Shown here in pieces: positions 11,193-23,312 of a stretch of 64,000 bases of DNA (within the stretch, counting starts at the first letter, position 1; each line of letters begins with the position of its first letter). The position numbers and the translations under genes are program-made. The notes beneath the pieces were generated by a model. That model saw only the letters and a list, made by a program, of their open reading frames with translations, was not told the DNA's origin and ran no database searches. Source of the stretch: Dimorphilus gyrociliatus (Eukaryota > Annelida > Polychaeta > Dinophilidae); the NCBI GenBank assembly GCA_904063045.1, contig CAJFCJ010000002.1, forward strand, positions 3,715,891 through 3,779,890. Direction: 5' to 3'.

Positions 11193-14100
11193 TCAATGAG
11201 GGTAAACTCTTCTTTGACTTAATCTTGATGTTCCATCTCCACTGGATGGAAGTGATACTGGAGCACTAAATTTTGTAGGATCAAACATGGCAGGTGCACC
11301 TTGATTAGAGAACTTATTTTGCGTTTCAGGTTCCATTTGGGTTGATGCTAACTCAGGTTCTTGTCCCTGGAATGTGTTTTCTTCCCCTGCCTACAAAAAA
11401 GTTTTGATCATGTACTACTTAATTTCAATACGTTATAAGAAATATACCCATACATTTTGCATATTCATTGGATTAAATATTTGGGTGTTGGGAGCTTGAC
11501 CATGTGGATTCACTTGTAAAAGAGGTGTCAAACCAACAGCAGGAGTTGAGGTGCTTGAACTAGCAAAAACATCAACATACTGTCCTTTTTTCGATGCATT
11601 TCTGGAGTAAGGATTGGAACCACCGGGCCCTTCTACTGGAGGAGGAGCTTGAGCAGCAGGAGGAGGCGGAGCCTGTTCTTCAGAAGTTTCACCAACTGGC
11701 TTTCCATCACGTTTGACCCACGTATTCAATTCGTTGCTCCATCGAATATCTGGATCGTCGTCATTTGGTAAAATCATTTCGTTTTTACCTGTTGGGATCA
11801 CTTTTTTTATCATATTCTGTAGCCAGCCAGCACGATATCCACTGCTACCCCCTTGATTGGATGGTTTTTCCTGAACTGATGGCTGTTGTGAGGGAGCAGG
11901 TGATTCCTATTATTTTTACAGCTGTTAGATTTTCGAAGTCCATTTAAAACTTAATTTTTATTACCTGAGCAAGTGGCTGCTCTGGTGGCAATGAAGCATG
12001 CGAAGAATGAGAGTAGTTTCTCACTCTACCATAGCTTTGAAGTGGTGGTAGTGGAGCAACATCCTAAGGAAAAAAAAAAAATAATTTTCAACTTTTTCAA
12101 TTTTAATATGAAATGTAACCGTTGAAACTATGTAAAATGCGATAATAATAAAAATATAATACAAAGTTTGATTTAAAAATTCTTAGAACCTTGTTAGTAA
12201 TAATATTTACCACAGAGTTTCGATTAGTAGCCTTATAAGAGAATACGGAATGATTGCTAGAAGGCGGTGAAGCCTGAGAAGACGTCTGCGATCTCGGAGA
12301 AAGAGGAGGAGAAATGGTCTGTAAAATGTTTTGTTTTTTGGAAATAAGTGTGACAGATATTTGAGTGTTAACTCTTAAAGTTAAGCAAAACTTTAAGAAA
12401 ATAGGAAAAGTGACATTGTAAAATGTACCAAAAAAGAAACGATAATCACTGTGCACCTAATAACAGAATATAGAAGATAAACATGAAAAAATAAGGAAAT
12501 GAGAGAAAGGGAAAGATTTGATAGATAACAGGTTGGAAAGGAAAAAATTCGTGAATGCCACAAGCTACATGCCAACCTCTAAAGGATCCATGTTAACGAT
12601 AGAGCTCCTTCTGCCAGACATCGAGGAGGAGGAAATGCGCTGACGAAATTGCTGAAGTTACAAATACTACTGCAAAAATGCTCAAACATTTTGCATACAC
12701 TTGCACACAGAATTGTGTTAAATAACAAATCTTTTGAATTCAACAAAGTTATCATACATAAACGATAGCAGGCACAACTAAGAAGACTACAAACAATAAA
12801 TTTACATAAGTAGAAGCTATCCTACTTATAGAGATTATAGGAATGTTTAAGAAAAAAAGTATTAAATTACATATTATCTTTTACCTTTAGTTGTCTTATA
12901 CTTGAATTAGAAAAGCCCAAATTGAGCCGATCTTCTATATGCCTGTTTTCAGTATCAGTGACTCGATCACCGTCTCCCAAGTCAGTGCCTCCACCAGCTG
13001 AAGATAAACTTGCTGCCAAATCTAAATGATCATTTGATGTAGCTAATTTGAATAAAAAAAAAACAAAATTAAAACAAACTATGTTATATGCTATATATTT
13101 AAATTAAAAATAAAGCAAAATTAGCGATTTTGTTTTTTTTTTTTTGAAGAAAAAATTATTTTATGTGCAAAAAAATCAGGCTTAAAATCTATTTCAACTT
13201 TAAATTCTGTTTATTTTACATCAACCCAAAATGACAAACTCTTACTTTTTCTAACCACACTGACTGACGCTCCTTAACTAACAATGCAATGTTCATTTTT
13301 TAACAAGTTTAAAATTTATAACTTATAAATTCAATTGTCTTTTGTTTTTACATAGCTAAATTATTTTTGTTTTCTATTTTTTCCAGTTGTGTTTAGGTTA
13401 GTAAAATTAAGCAAATTTTTAGCTTGTCACAATAGGAAATGAGTTAATATCACATAATATTCAAATTATTACCGAAGTTTCCCCGAGCACTAACACAGTT
13501 ATTAGCATTCGGGTAATATCCTGCAAGATTATTGGTTTGAGTAGCCGGCTGATTTATTTGCTCAGGTTGGACATTTTCTGGTCCTTGTCCTCCGCCATAA
13601 CCAGAGTAGCCTGTAGAATCATATTGAGGTTGCTGATAGGTATGGTATCCACCGTCTGGTTCAACTGCTGAGTTGTCTGTCTGTTGATCAGGCTCTCCTT
13701 CTGCAGCCATCTGTGCCGTCTGTTCTACCCCAATTTCCTGCTGGGGGTTAGGATAGCTTTGCATACAAGGGTCGACAGCTCCAACTTGCGATACTGAATC
13801 AACATCGTAACACTGTGGTTGCGCAGAAACCATTCCCTGATACATATGAAAATTTGTATTTAAACGAAATTAAACAAGGAATAGATACATACGATTAATT
13901 GAGATAATTTAACAAGCCATTCTGGATCTCCATCATCTCTATTATAATACAAGCCCTTCTCACAAGTATGAAATTTCAATTGATTGGCCATTTGATGAAC
14001 ACCAACGATGATAGCGTGGCAAAAAAAGCCTTGGTATTGAACGATGGACTTTGCTAAAACTTCACAATAATGAAAAGCCTCTTCAATCATACCAGCAGTG

Positions 14101-17100
14101 TATAATCTAACTGCATAGAGGAATTTATAAGGAAGTAATCTAATTGTTAGGGCTGCCAACTCTTCATCAATTCCAGCCAAGCTTTTAGCATACTCGTAGA
14201 CTTCTGTACATTGAATAGCTAGATTGTTAGCAAATTCTTGAAATGGTCGACGATGTGAAGATCCAAGCAGAACATATTTGGAGCTGGAATTACCGTATTG
14301 ACCTGGGTGAACTCTTGCTGTGAGGTAGCAGATATGTGAAGCATGAAGGCATCCTTTGGCTGCAAGAGTATCTCCAAGCACACAAAGGCTCTTTGCATCT
14401 AATTCTGGTTTTTCACGACTCTCATTTGCTAATATCATGGCAAGATGAGGTCGCCAATCACCCCATTTTTCATCAGAAACTAATGTTACAGCAGCTGGCT
14501 GTCGCCCAGACATCAACTGATATAAAGTTTGGAGAGGATCATTCATTTTCATAGCAACGTTAGCGAATTTTGTCATAATTGCAGCATGAGTTTTCGAATC
14601 CATTTTTGACGCAAGAAATAAAGCATGACCCCATAAATTATTTTTACAAGCCCATTCCAAAGCATCTTTCTTGCGTCCAAAGAGCAAAAGATGTCGAAAC
14701 TTATCAGTACAATCTTTTTCAGAACTATTTATAGACGACGAATCTATGGCTGAAGAATTCATTGTGGTTTCGGCCTTTATTCCCATTCTTGAATACTCGG
14801 CTGATGTTGGCTCATGACCCTCTAACAACAAGTACGCAAGATCACTTCCAATTACAGTCTAAAAATGTCAGAATTAATTTAAGTGTTATTTATTTAATAT
14901 TTCTAAAACATTACCCCGTTTTGCTTAATGAGGAATTGGAGTAAATTCCAAAGTAATAATATAGACTCCCTATCTACGGCATATTCATCTTGCCTACAAA
15001 GTATGGCTTCTTCTTGACAGAACCTTAGCACATCATTTTTGTGAGTATCACCCCTGATTAGCAGATATAAAATTATTATTCAACTGAAATAATGAAAAAA
15101 TGAAGACATACCTCACTAAAGGTCCAGGAAATCGCTTTAATTCCTCTACATCGCTTTCAACGGAAAATCTTGAAATCTGAACTAGAGCTGGCTGTCCATC
15201 TGCTGGCCTATTAGGCAAAACTCTAACCAATTGACCACCAGCTGCAAACGTTGCTCGAACATGGGGCATACTATATTTTAAAGGTGTTTTCCTGGTTTCC
15301 GCTAACATAAAAAAAATTTCATACACAGAATATGCAAATTAGTTTAATTTACCTTGATGGCCCATTTGATAATAAAACGGATCATAGGGTTGGTACTCCA
15401 TTCCCATAAATTGAGGATACATAGCATGACCCAACCTGCTATTTGGACGAGATCTTTGAGACGTATTTGCAAAATTGTCCCTTTAAAGATAAGAAAATTT
15501 TGAAAAACTAATTGAGTTAGAAATATAAAATAACTTACGCTGCTGTGTACTGTCCAATAGCCGGAGTACTTCCACGAGAAGTTGGTATGCCAGCTTGTTG
15601 ATATTGTTGAGCCTGGTTGTACTGCCGAGCCATTAATAACCATTGCTGGTATTTGGTTTGATATTCTTGTAAGGCGCCTTGGTAGGATCGCATTTCGTCA
15701 TCATAGCCTATTCGAAATCGAGCCTCAAAATCTGCAAGAAAATGCATAGATCTTAGGAAACATACAATACACGAAAGAAGTTTTACCAGGTGCACCGTAT
15801 CCTCTATGACCTTGTCCACCATAGGAATCTCTATAAGAGTAACCTTGCCTTGATGGAGGTCGGTCATCATCATAGACTGACCCTCTTGAGAGAGGTCGTC
15901 CACAGTTACTACTCCTGTCAAAGCTTGCATCTCGACGTCTGGCTGACGCCCGATCATAACTTTGTTCTCTACTTGAAGGATAATCATAATCATCATGTCT
16001 TCGTACTCTTTCCCTACCTCGGGGCTCATTTCTATAGCTCTTATAGTACTCCGATTGATTGAAGCTATGATATCGACTATCGTCCGGACGTCTTCTTGAT
16101 GGATTTTGGAATGATTCTCCCATTTTTCGTCTATATTCTCCGTCCTCCTTCTCGTAATCCTGTCGATATTCTTCGTCTTTTCCTCTATCTCGACCTCTCC
16201 TTGACCTATCTCCTTCATTATAATACTTTCTATCTAAATTACTGTAAGATTTTTCTCGAGGTTCACTTCTACGATCTTCTCTTCTTTCATACGGATCTCG
16301 TCTGTCAAAATGATCACTTCTGTGAAACTGGTCACGCCTATCCATTGGATCATGTCTATCGATTGGATCTCGTCTGTCCATTGGAACACGCCTATCGATT
16401 GGATCACGCCTATCGATTGGATCATTCCTATCCATTGGATCTCGTCTATCCATTGGATCTCGTCTGTCCATTGGATCATTCCTATCCGTTGGATCTCGTC
16501 TGTCCATTGGATCATTCCTATCCATTGGATCTCGTCTGTCCAGTGGATCACGTCTATCGATTGGATCACGCCTATCGATTGGATCATTCCTATCCATTGG
16601 ATCTCGTCTGTCCAGTGGATCACGTCTGTCCATTGGATCATTCCTATCCATTGGATCTCGTCTGTCCATTGGATCACGCCTATCCATTGGATCACGCCTA
16701 TCCATTTGATCATTCCTATCTATTGGATCTCGTCTGTCCATTGTATCACGCCTATCCATTGGATCATGGCCATCCATCTGATCGCGGGCATCCATTGAGT
16801 TATATCTATCCATTTGATCATGCCTATCAGTTGGACCATGATTTTCAAACTGGTCTACATCTTTTCTCCCTCTCTCATAGTCATATGTTCTGTCGTTTCT
16901 AGAATCTCTTCTATTAGGACCATGGAAATTTGGATCCTCATAACCTCTATAATTACGTTCGTAACCGTGGTCACCCCTCTCATTTCTGGGATCTCTTCTT
17001 CTAGTTTCTTGCAAGTTTCGACTATAATTTTCCTCATAACCATCATTTGATTTTCTTACATTTTCATCTTTGACATTGGGTTCAATAGATCTATTGACTT

Positions 17101-19060
17101 CCGGTTCGTGTTTGGGTCGGGCAACTGGAGTTTCTGGTTCTTTTATTTGTGTTGTATTAGGCACAATTGGAGAAAAATCAGGAGTGTTTTTGGGTGTAAA
17201 CAAAGAAAAATTCTCTGTTTTAAGTGGTGGCTGTGTCTCTTGAACTTGAGAAGCTGGCTGTGATTCAGAACTTTTCACCTTTGGAGGTTTAAAAGGGCTA
17301 TCTGGATGGCTGGTGATACGATTGGTCAAACTTCGATCCGACACTTGACTATCTGAACGAGGTTTTTCCAATTGTCCAAGGGATACATCTACTGGGGGTT
17401 TTGAAGTATTTGAGCTGGGTCTATCAACAGCATCAACTTCATTGCATTTTTGAGGTTGATTGGCTGGAGACTCCGAATTTTGAATTGATTGATCAGCATA
17501 ATCACCCACAATAAATTTAGCTCCTCCGAAAGAACTCTGTCTGCTATGGAGTTGTGATGAATTTTCGGTATTCAGCATATGTTGACTGTTTTCTGGCTGC
17601 GATAGATTATCTAAGTTAACTTTTTCTGTTATATTTGTCCCTTCGGCTTGCTTCAAAGAAATTTCGTCGCTTGGGTCTTTAAGTTTCAAATTTTCCATAT
17701 TTTGAAGAATTCCACTCATACTATCTGCTCTTTCCTCTTCAGCTTCCCTTTGCATAATATTCGGTTCAGGTTCTTGTTTCAAATCTGGTTGATCTGGAAT
17801 ACATATTGTTTGTATTAAGAGAGTAGTTAGCGATATTGTTAGTATATTTTCGATATTGATTATCTAAATCACCCGATATCGATTTGTAGACTGAATTATC
17901 ATTCATACATTTTGAAATAAAATACAATATAGTATTGAAAATGAAAGTAGCTAAGTCATTTTGGCTATTTTTATATTGAATATTCAGTCTTGATATTATT
18001 TTATTATAGAATGCGAATCGTAATCAGTATTTACTTATATTAAATTGTATCCTTAATTGGTGAAACGGGTATGTAATAATTTTTGTCAAGTGTAGTATTG
18101 TAAAATTAACTCACCAATATTACCAGCTGAGTCAGCAGAAAAGAGCGTCGAACTTGGATGTTGTGTGTGTGTTGTTGGTTCATCATCTCTTGGAAGAGAC
18201 GATTCACGATGGGAACCATGATCTTCAATTAACTTGGATTGCTGGTTAGCTAAATAGTCCTGCTGATAATGACTAACAGATGTAGGCTGTTGTGAAGAAT
18301 CCGCAATTTGTTCTACAGGGTTTTCTGAAGTCATTGTATTTCTAATTTGTTGGTGATATTGTTGGTGATGTTGTTGTAGCTGTTGTTGTTGTAGCTGTTG
18401 TTGTTGTAGCTGTTGTTGTTGTAGCTGTTGTTGTTGGAGCTGTTGCTGTTCTTGTTTCTGCATTTGATATTGATGCATGTTATATTGATATTGTTGTTCT
18501 CTAAGAGAATCCGGGTGAGATGGGGGCTTTGAATGAATATTGGATGTTGTTTGTTGTTCTGGGACTTTGTTATCAGTTTGCAGGGGAAATTCATCTAATT
18601 GAGGATTGGTATGCAATCCAGTGGTACCAGGTATAGTTGGATTTTCACTCAAATGCTCCCTTGGGTTTGCTTGATCAGACTCTCTTATTTGTTCGTGAGA
18701 GGGCTCGAACAATTGATGGCCAGGCGTAGTTACAGGTTGATTTTGGAAATGGATTGGATGTCCTCCGGTAGGATTTTCAGTTCCAGGATTAGCATAAGAA
18801 TTCATTTGACCCTGGTGAGCATAGATATGGGAACCATAGTTTTGCTGAGCCATATATTGATAGTTGCCAGAGTGTTGGTGATGTGTGTGCTGGCTGGCTG
18901 TAGGATTAGAAGGTTGCCAACGTTGGTTCTCTGCCGGGTGATTCTGTTGAGACACTTGTCCTTGATGGAACCAACCTTCTTCATTATTGTCATTTCCCCA
19001 CGAGTCCCATTCATCTGCGTCTCTACTTCCAGTACCGTTTGCAGCATTAAGCACATTCAT
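11193..19060 (-). CDS. SEC16: Sec16, scaffold of ER exit sites
   Basis: Organises COPII assembly at transitional ER by binding Sec23 and Sec13. Fourteen exons fit frame: 19060-18115, 17793-15787, 15731-15539, 15480-15353, 15301-15112, 15053-14915, 14858-13893, 13836-13473, 13042-12885, 12651-12577, 12318-12211, 12063-11965, 11906-11448 and 11390-11193, giving about 2009 aa. The N-terminal half is disordered: a Gln/Leu run (18360-18450), a Ser/Pro/Gln-rich segment, then an Arg/Asp-rich region with hexapeptide repeats (16310-16800). The conserved core follows (PHVRATFAAGGQLVRVLPN, then an ACE1-like helical domain with DKFRHLLLFGRKKDALEWA and YEYAKSL), which in Sec16 pairs with Sec13. The C-terminus has GYRAGWLQNMIKKVIPTGK...DIRWSNELNTWVK, typical of the Sec16 C-terminal domain. 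Start chosen at the first in-frame ATG (MNVLNAANG). The frame stays open upstream to an acceptor-like TTTAATCAG at about 19128, so an upstream exon is possible. Confidence 0.93.
16310..16800 (-). repeat. 18-bp tandem repeat encoding Arg-Asp-Pro-x-Asp-Arg hexapeptides in SEC16
   Basis: Imperfect tandem 18-bp units (on + roughly TCCATTGGATCTCGTCTG) translate on the minus strand to RRDPMD/RNDPMD/RRDPID variants, roughly 27 or more units with single-residue changes. Higher-order grouping is visible: RND units recur every two to four RRD units. All six frames stay largely open because no stop arises in the unit, which creates long spurious ORFs on both strands. Confidence 0.9.
18355..18450 (-). 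repeat. 15-bp Gln-rich repeat in SEC16
   Basis: Four near-identical 15-bp units, TGTTGTTGTAGCTGT on +, encode a QQLQQ-type pattern on the minus strand, flanked by further Gln/His codons. Typical of a low-complexity run, likely length-polymorphic. Confidence 0.85.
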
Positions 19061-19869
19061 GTTATGCCGCACTATCAAATTCTTCCTCTCTTTTTTAGTA
19101 AATGATAGTGAATCAACTGCTGGAACTGATTAAATACAGTCGAAAAATTATTTTTCTATCCAAAAAGTTTAATTAAATATTTTTACAGATTTGACTAATA
19201 TATTGTTTTACGTCAAATAGAACTTAACGTTCTAGCAGAAAAACTCCATCTTGTTTTTCACTGACGTGTTTACCAGGATCGCATCAAATATAGTAACGCA
19301 CTTAATTTTATTCCCACCAAACTATCAAATTCCTTAGAGAAAAAATTAGCAAATACTGCCTATACAAAATTCGAATATGTTTACGTTTCAAATAATTTTG
19401 TAATTTGAATACAAGCTCTAATTTTAGTTGAAAGTGAAACTATTTCCGCAAGTCCCAACATTAAACTTGACCAGTTAATGAAACACAACGCTATCTCTAA
19501 TAATAAACTCTATCTGATAGCCTTCTTGTATTGAATGAGTTGAAAATTAGTAGGCAGGTCAAAAGAGACTTTTTCAAAACCGAAGTTCATCTTTCCTTTG
19601 AAAGTTATTTAAAACGGAATAATACATTGAGTATTAATATTATCTATTTTACAAGTAAACGAAAACAAATTAATGCAACAAATACTCTACTGTGTTAAAA
19701 AAGATGACTTTGTTGGAAGAAAAATAAATGTTTCCTTCAAATATAAATCTGAGATACACAAGTACTATCGTATAAAACTTATTGGAGCGTTATTTTTACA
19801 ATGAATAGGCCTTGACTATCGATTGATAATACAGCGACCGTTCTGTATACATTGGCGACTTGCGCAAAA
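19061..19869. other. Divergent intergenic region between SEC16 (-) and ankyrin-like gene (+)
   Basis: About 810 bases separating two divergent starts, so it should hold both promoters. It is AT-rich. The last 60 bases before the + gene are more GC-rich (CTATCGATTGATAATACAG, then GCGACTTGCGC), consistent with a start region. No coding sequence was recognised. Confidence 0.4.
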
Positions 19870-22800
19870 ATGGCAGGAGAAATGAGACAATTAGAAAACG
19901 TAAGTAAAGGAAGATTGTAAGCTAAGAGTCATTATTAATTTAAGCAATTTAATCTATTTTTTAATATTTTTCAAAGACTCCTATTGGTAATACTATATTA
20001 TCAGGAGATTATAAACTACTAAAAGATGTACTGTCATCTGGTGAGGATCCTCATTATAAAGATAGGGTAAATTTATTAAAGAGTTAACTTCGATTTGTCA
20101 TTCAGATACTAACAGTTTACGCTTTTAGAAGGGAAATACATACTTACATTTAGCCAGCACAAGAAACAGTACATATATTCTACAAATTTTGGCTGCCACT
20201 TTAAAGATAGATGTAAATGGCCGTAATAAAGTAAATAATATGATCATTAATCTTAATTCATTTAGTATATTATCAATCAACAATTATAGCATGGTTTTAC
20301 CGCCCTTCATGTATCGGCTCTATACTGTCAAACTTGTATTGTTCAAGACCTGATTTGCATTGGAGTAGATCCGACGATCAAAGATAATGTTTGAAAATTT
20401 TAAACATATGAACTAAGTTAATACTATGATCTTTATTTAATCTTTTAAAAGAGAGGACAAACTGCTGATATGTTAACCGATAATATTTATTGGTTGCAAA
20501 CGTATAATAAATACTACGTAAGCGAGAAATCAATTATATTTTATATTTACAAGAGAGCTGATACATTAACTTATATCTAACTTTGACAGCCCGGTTTAAG
20601 ACAAGCAATCCAAGATTACGACCTCGATAAAGTGTATTTCCTAATTGATAGTTGGTGTTCTATCGATGCAAAATTAGTAAGCTCATTGGATCCTTTAATA
20701 AAATAAGAGTAACAACAGAAAAGATACTTTCCAGAGTTTACATGGTTTACAAATGAGACAATACGCAGCTACACAAAAACACCATGACATAGGATTGTAT
20801 TTCGATAAAATGAAGCCAACATTGGTAAATACTGTTAATTAAGACTTGGTATAATTTAAATAATAACCAGATATTAAATTAATAAATAGATGGCAATAAA
20901 TGCTGTGTTTGAACTAAACTATGATAAATTAAAAGAGGCATTACATAATAAGACGTTATGTAAAATTAATTTCATTCGAAAGGTATGTAAAATATTTTGT
21001 CTATATTAATAAAGAAATAAAGAGATCTCACTGAAATAGGGAGTTTATAAACAAACTATTCTTCAACACGCTATTCGAATTGGTGATGAAAGAATTGTTA
21101 AGATGTTAATCGAGGCCGGAAGTCATACAAATATATTTGTTCATGTCAAAGATTACTTTAAAGTAGGGATATTAATTTGAAAGTGTTGTTAGAGAAAAAG
21201 TTAAATTCTTACAATTAAAAAAGGGTCCATTAATTTTCGAAGCCTTTCATTCATCCCCTAAAATTTTGGAGTTATTACTTAAAAATTGCAAGAGTTTTGA
21301 GGAAAGAGACGAGAGGGGTAGAAATTGTCTTCTCTACCTACTAGATTTGGAGTATAACGATAGTAATATTAAATATTGGATAAGAAATAGCGATATCTCT
21401 GTAAGAGATTATACTGGGTCTTCTTGTAAGGACGTTGCCAGATTAACAAGACGATTTAAAATAGAAGAGGAAATAAACAGACAGATTGTTTATTTATTAA
21501 GAACATCTAATACAAAAGAGTTAAAGAGATTAGCGATAAACTGTTTTGAAGACTTTAGATTTCATTACGAGGGTAGGGATACATGGTTAATAGCACATGG
21601 TAATAAAGATAGAGAATCTTTAAGATTTCTTATGTGGTTTGACCATTTTAAAGTAAGTTACTTCGTTCTATCCTTTTACTTAATTAAGTATCTAAACAAA
21701 TTTTCAGAAAACAAGGCAAAATTTTCATACTTCAATAAAAACAAATGATATCATAAAATTTCAAGAGATTATCAAATCAAAATGCGATTCTGATGAAAGT
21801 GATGATGAAATATATACTCAATATACAGATACAACAGATTTAATACAAGCAAAAGATCACGTATCTATATTTAGAATAGATTCTTTCTTTCCATTCATTA
21901 GTATTAATGCATTTGTTTAAATACTTTTTAAATTATAGGGAGGAAGGAATTGTTTACATCTTTCAATACTTTTCGAGAGAAAGGATATGGCTGAAACTAT
22001 TTTGGAATTATCTCCGACTATAATTAATTCAACTGATAATGTAAAACAATATTTTAACAAAAGAGACTAAAATAATGCTTACAATAACTTTAGCTAAATA
22101 GAACACCTTTACATTATGCGGCTTACTTAAAAAACAATGATTTAGTAACATTTCTGAGAGGGAAAAATGCCAATTCTCTATGCGAAGATGCGGTATAGAG
22201 ATTACTATTTATTTTTATTATATAAAACTTTATTAATTATTTCCATAGAATTGGAATTCATGCGAAAATTTAGAAAAGAATTGGACATTTAAACAAAGTG
22301 AAAATTTCTGTAATACTGAAAGAAAGGTAATATAATTTTTTATTGAAATAAAGCTATAAAAAACAAAAAACTACATTTATTTATATATTTTAAGGCTCAT
22401 TATGGATTTGAGAAAGAATTATACTATTTAAGTATTCACGAAGATCTACTGAGAATTATAAATGATCCTTTTAAAAGTATTCGGCATTTTAACAACTATT
22501 TAAAAAAATTGAAGATTAAAGTTTCCGATATTCCGAATGTTGTAAGAAATTTTGATATTTAATGTATTGTATTTGTTCGTTGTTACATCACTTTATTCTT
22601 AACAAAATAGTTAATGAAACAAAATCAACAAATATTAACTAAATTGGACAATTTGTTGATGTCAGCCATCAACAATGGGAAAGAAGATGTTGCTCTCCGA
22701 CTACTCAGTATAGGATATGATCCTCACGTGTCTGAAGAAGTGAGTAGAGAAAGTTAGTTGAAATTTTTTTAATATATCTTATCCAATAGTTTAAAACCGA

Positions 22801-22903
22801 AAATGGCGAAGTTGTTCTAAAGAATTCATATGAAAGAGCATTAGATCAGAATATGATAGAAGTTGGGAAAGTGTTAGAGAAAAAATTGAATATTTCAAAA
22901 TGA
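19870..22903 (+). CDS. Divergent ankyrin-repeat-like protein, 17 exons, all introns phase 0
   Basis: Not recognised as a named family. ATG at 19870 (MAGEMRQLEN) followed by 17 short exons joined by small introns; every junction falls between codons. Final exon ends at TGA 22901-22903, giving about 680 aa. Several exons begin with ankyrin signatures: KGNTYLHLAS, HGFTALHVSALY, GGRNCLHLSILF and LNRTPLHYAAYLKNNDLV; others keep only the helix pattern (KQTILQHAIRIGDERIVKML, LLMSAINNGKEDVALRLL). Exons are usually 22-50 codons, near one repeat each; one larger exon (about 21230-21655) covers about 143 codons. No signal peptide, membrane segment or catalytic domain was seen, so a cytosolic protein-binding role is the only safe inference. 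A poly(A) signal AATAAA follows at 22976-22981. Confidence 0.8.
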
Positions 22904-23312
22904 ACAAGAGTTTCTATTTGAATTGTTTTGTTGATTGCTTAATTTGCTTTTGTTAAAGTCTTAATTTTTTATTTGAATAAAAAAGTATTAATGACTGAAT
23001 AAGGGGAATATATATATATATATTCTTTATTATACAGTATAAGGAATTAGATTTAACTTGAAGAATGAGAATATGATATTTCTTACATTAATATGAGAAA
23101 ATTCTGATAACTTGTCTCGGTAGATAGTTAATATAATTTTGGAAATTACATTATTTGTTGAAATAAAATGACGTTCTTATTTGAAAATGTAAATATTGTT
23201 CAATGCACGTGACATATCGAAGTTTTTGGCGATCATGATGTCACAATCAATTGATTTTTTATTCTTGAAATGCCCCAGATCAAAATAGAAGGGCATTTTG
23301 TGAAGTCAAACG
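22904..23312. other. Spacer with 3' UTR of ankyrin-like gene and upstream region of mucin-like gene
   Basis: About 410 bases between two plus-strand genes. Contains AATAAA at 22976-22981 and a short TA run near 23010-23025. The last 100 bases (CACGTGACATATCG near 23204; CACGTG is an E-box) may be the promoter of the next gene. Nothing else seen. Confidence 0.4.

Noticed and set aside
16310-16800. Regular repeats that could suggest a CRISPR-like or satellite array
   Set aside because: Units are contiguous without spacers, coding in frame, and the genome is eukaryotic.
16096-16902. Long plus-strand ORFs (up to 268 aa) opposite SEC16
   Set aside because: They arise from the stop-free 18-bp repeat read antisense; composition is repetitive and the minus strand carries a clearly conserved gene.
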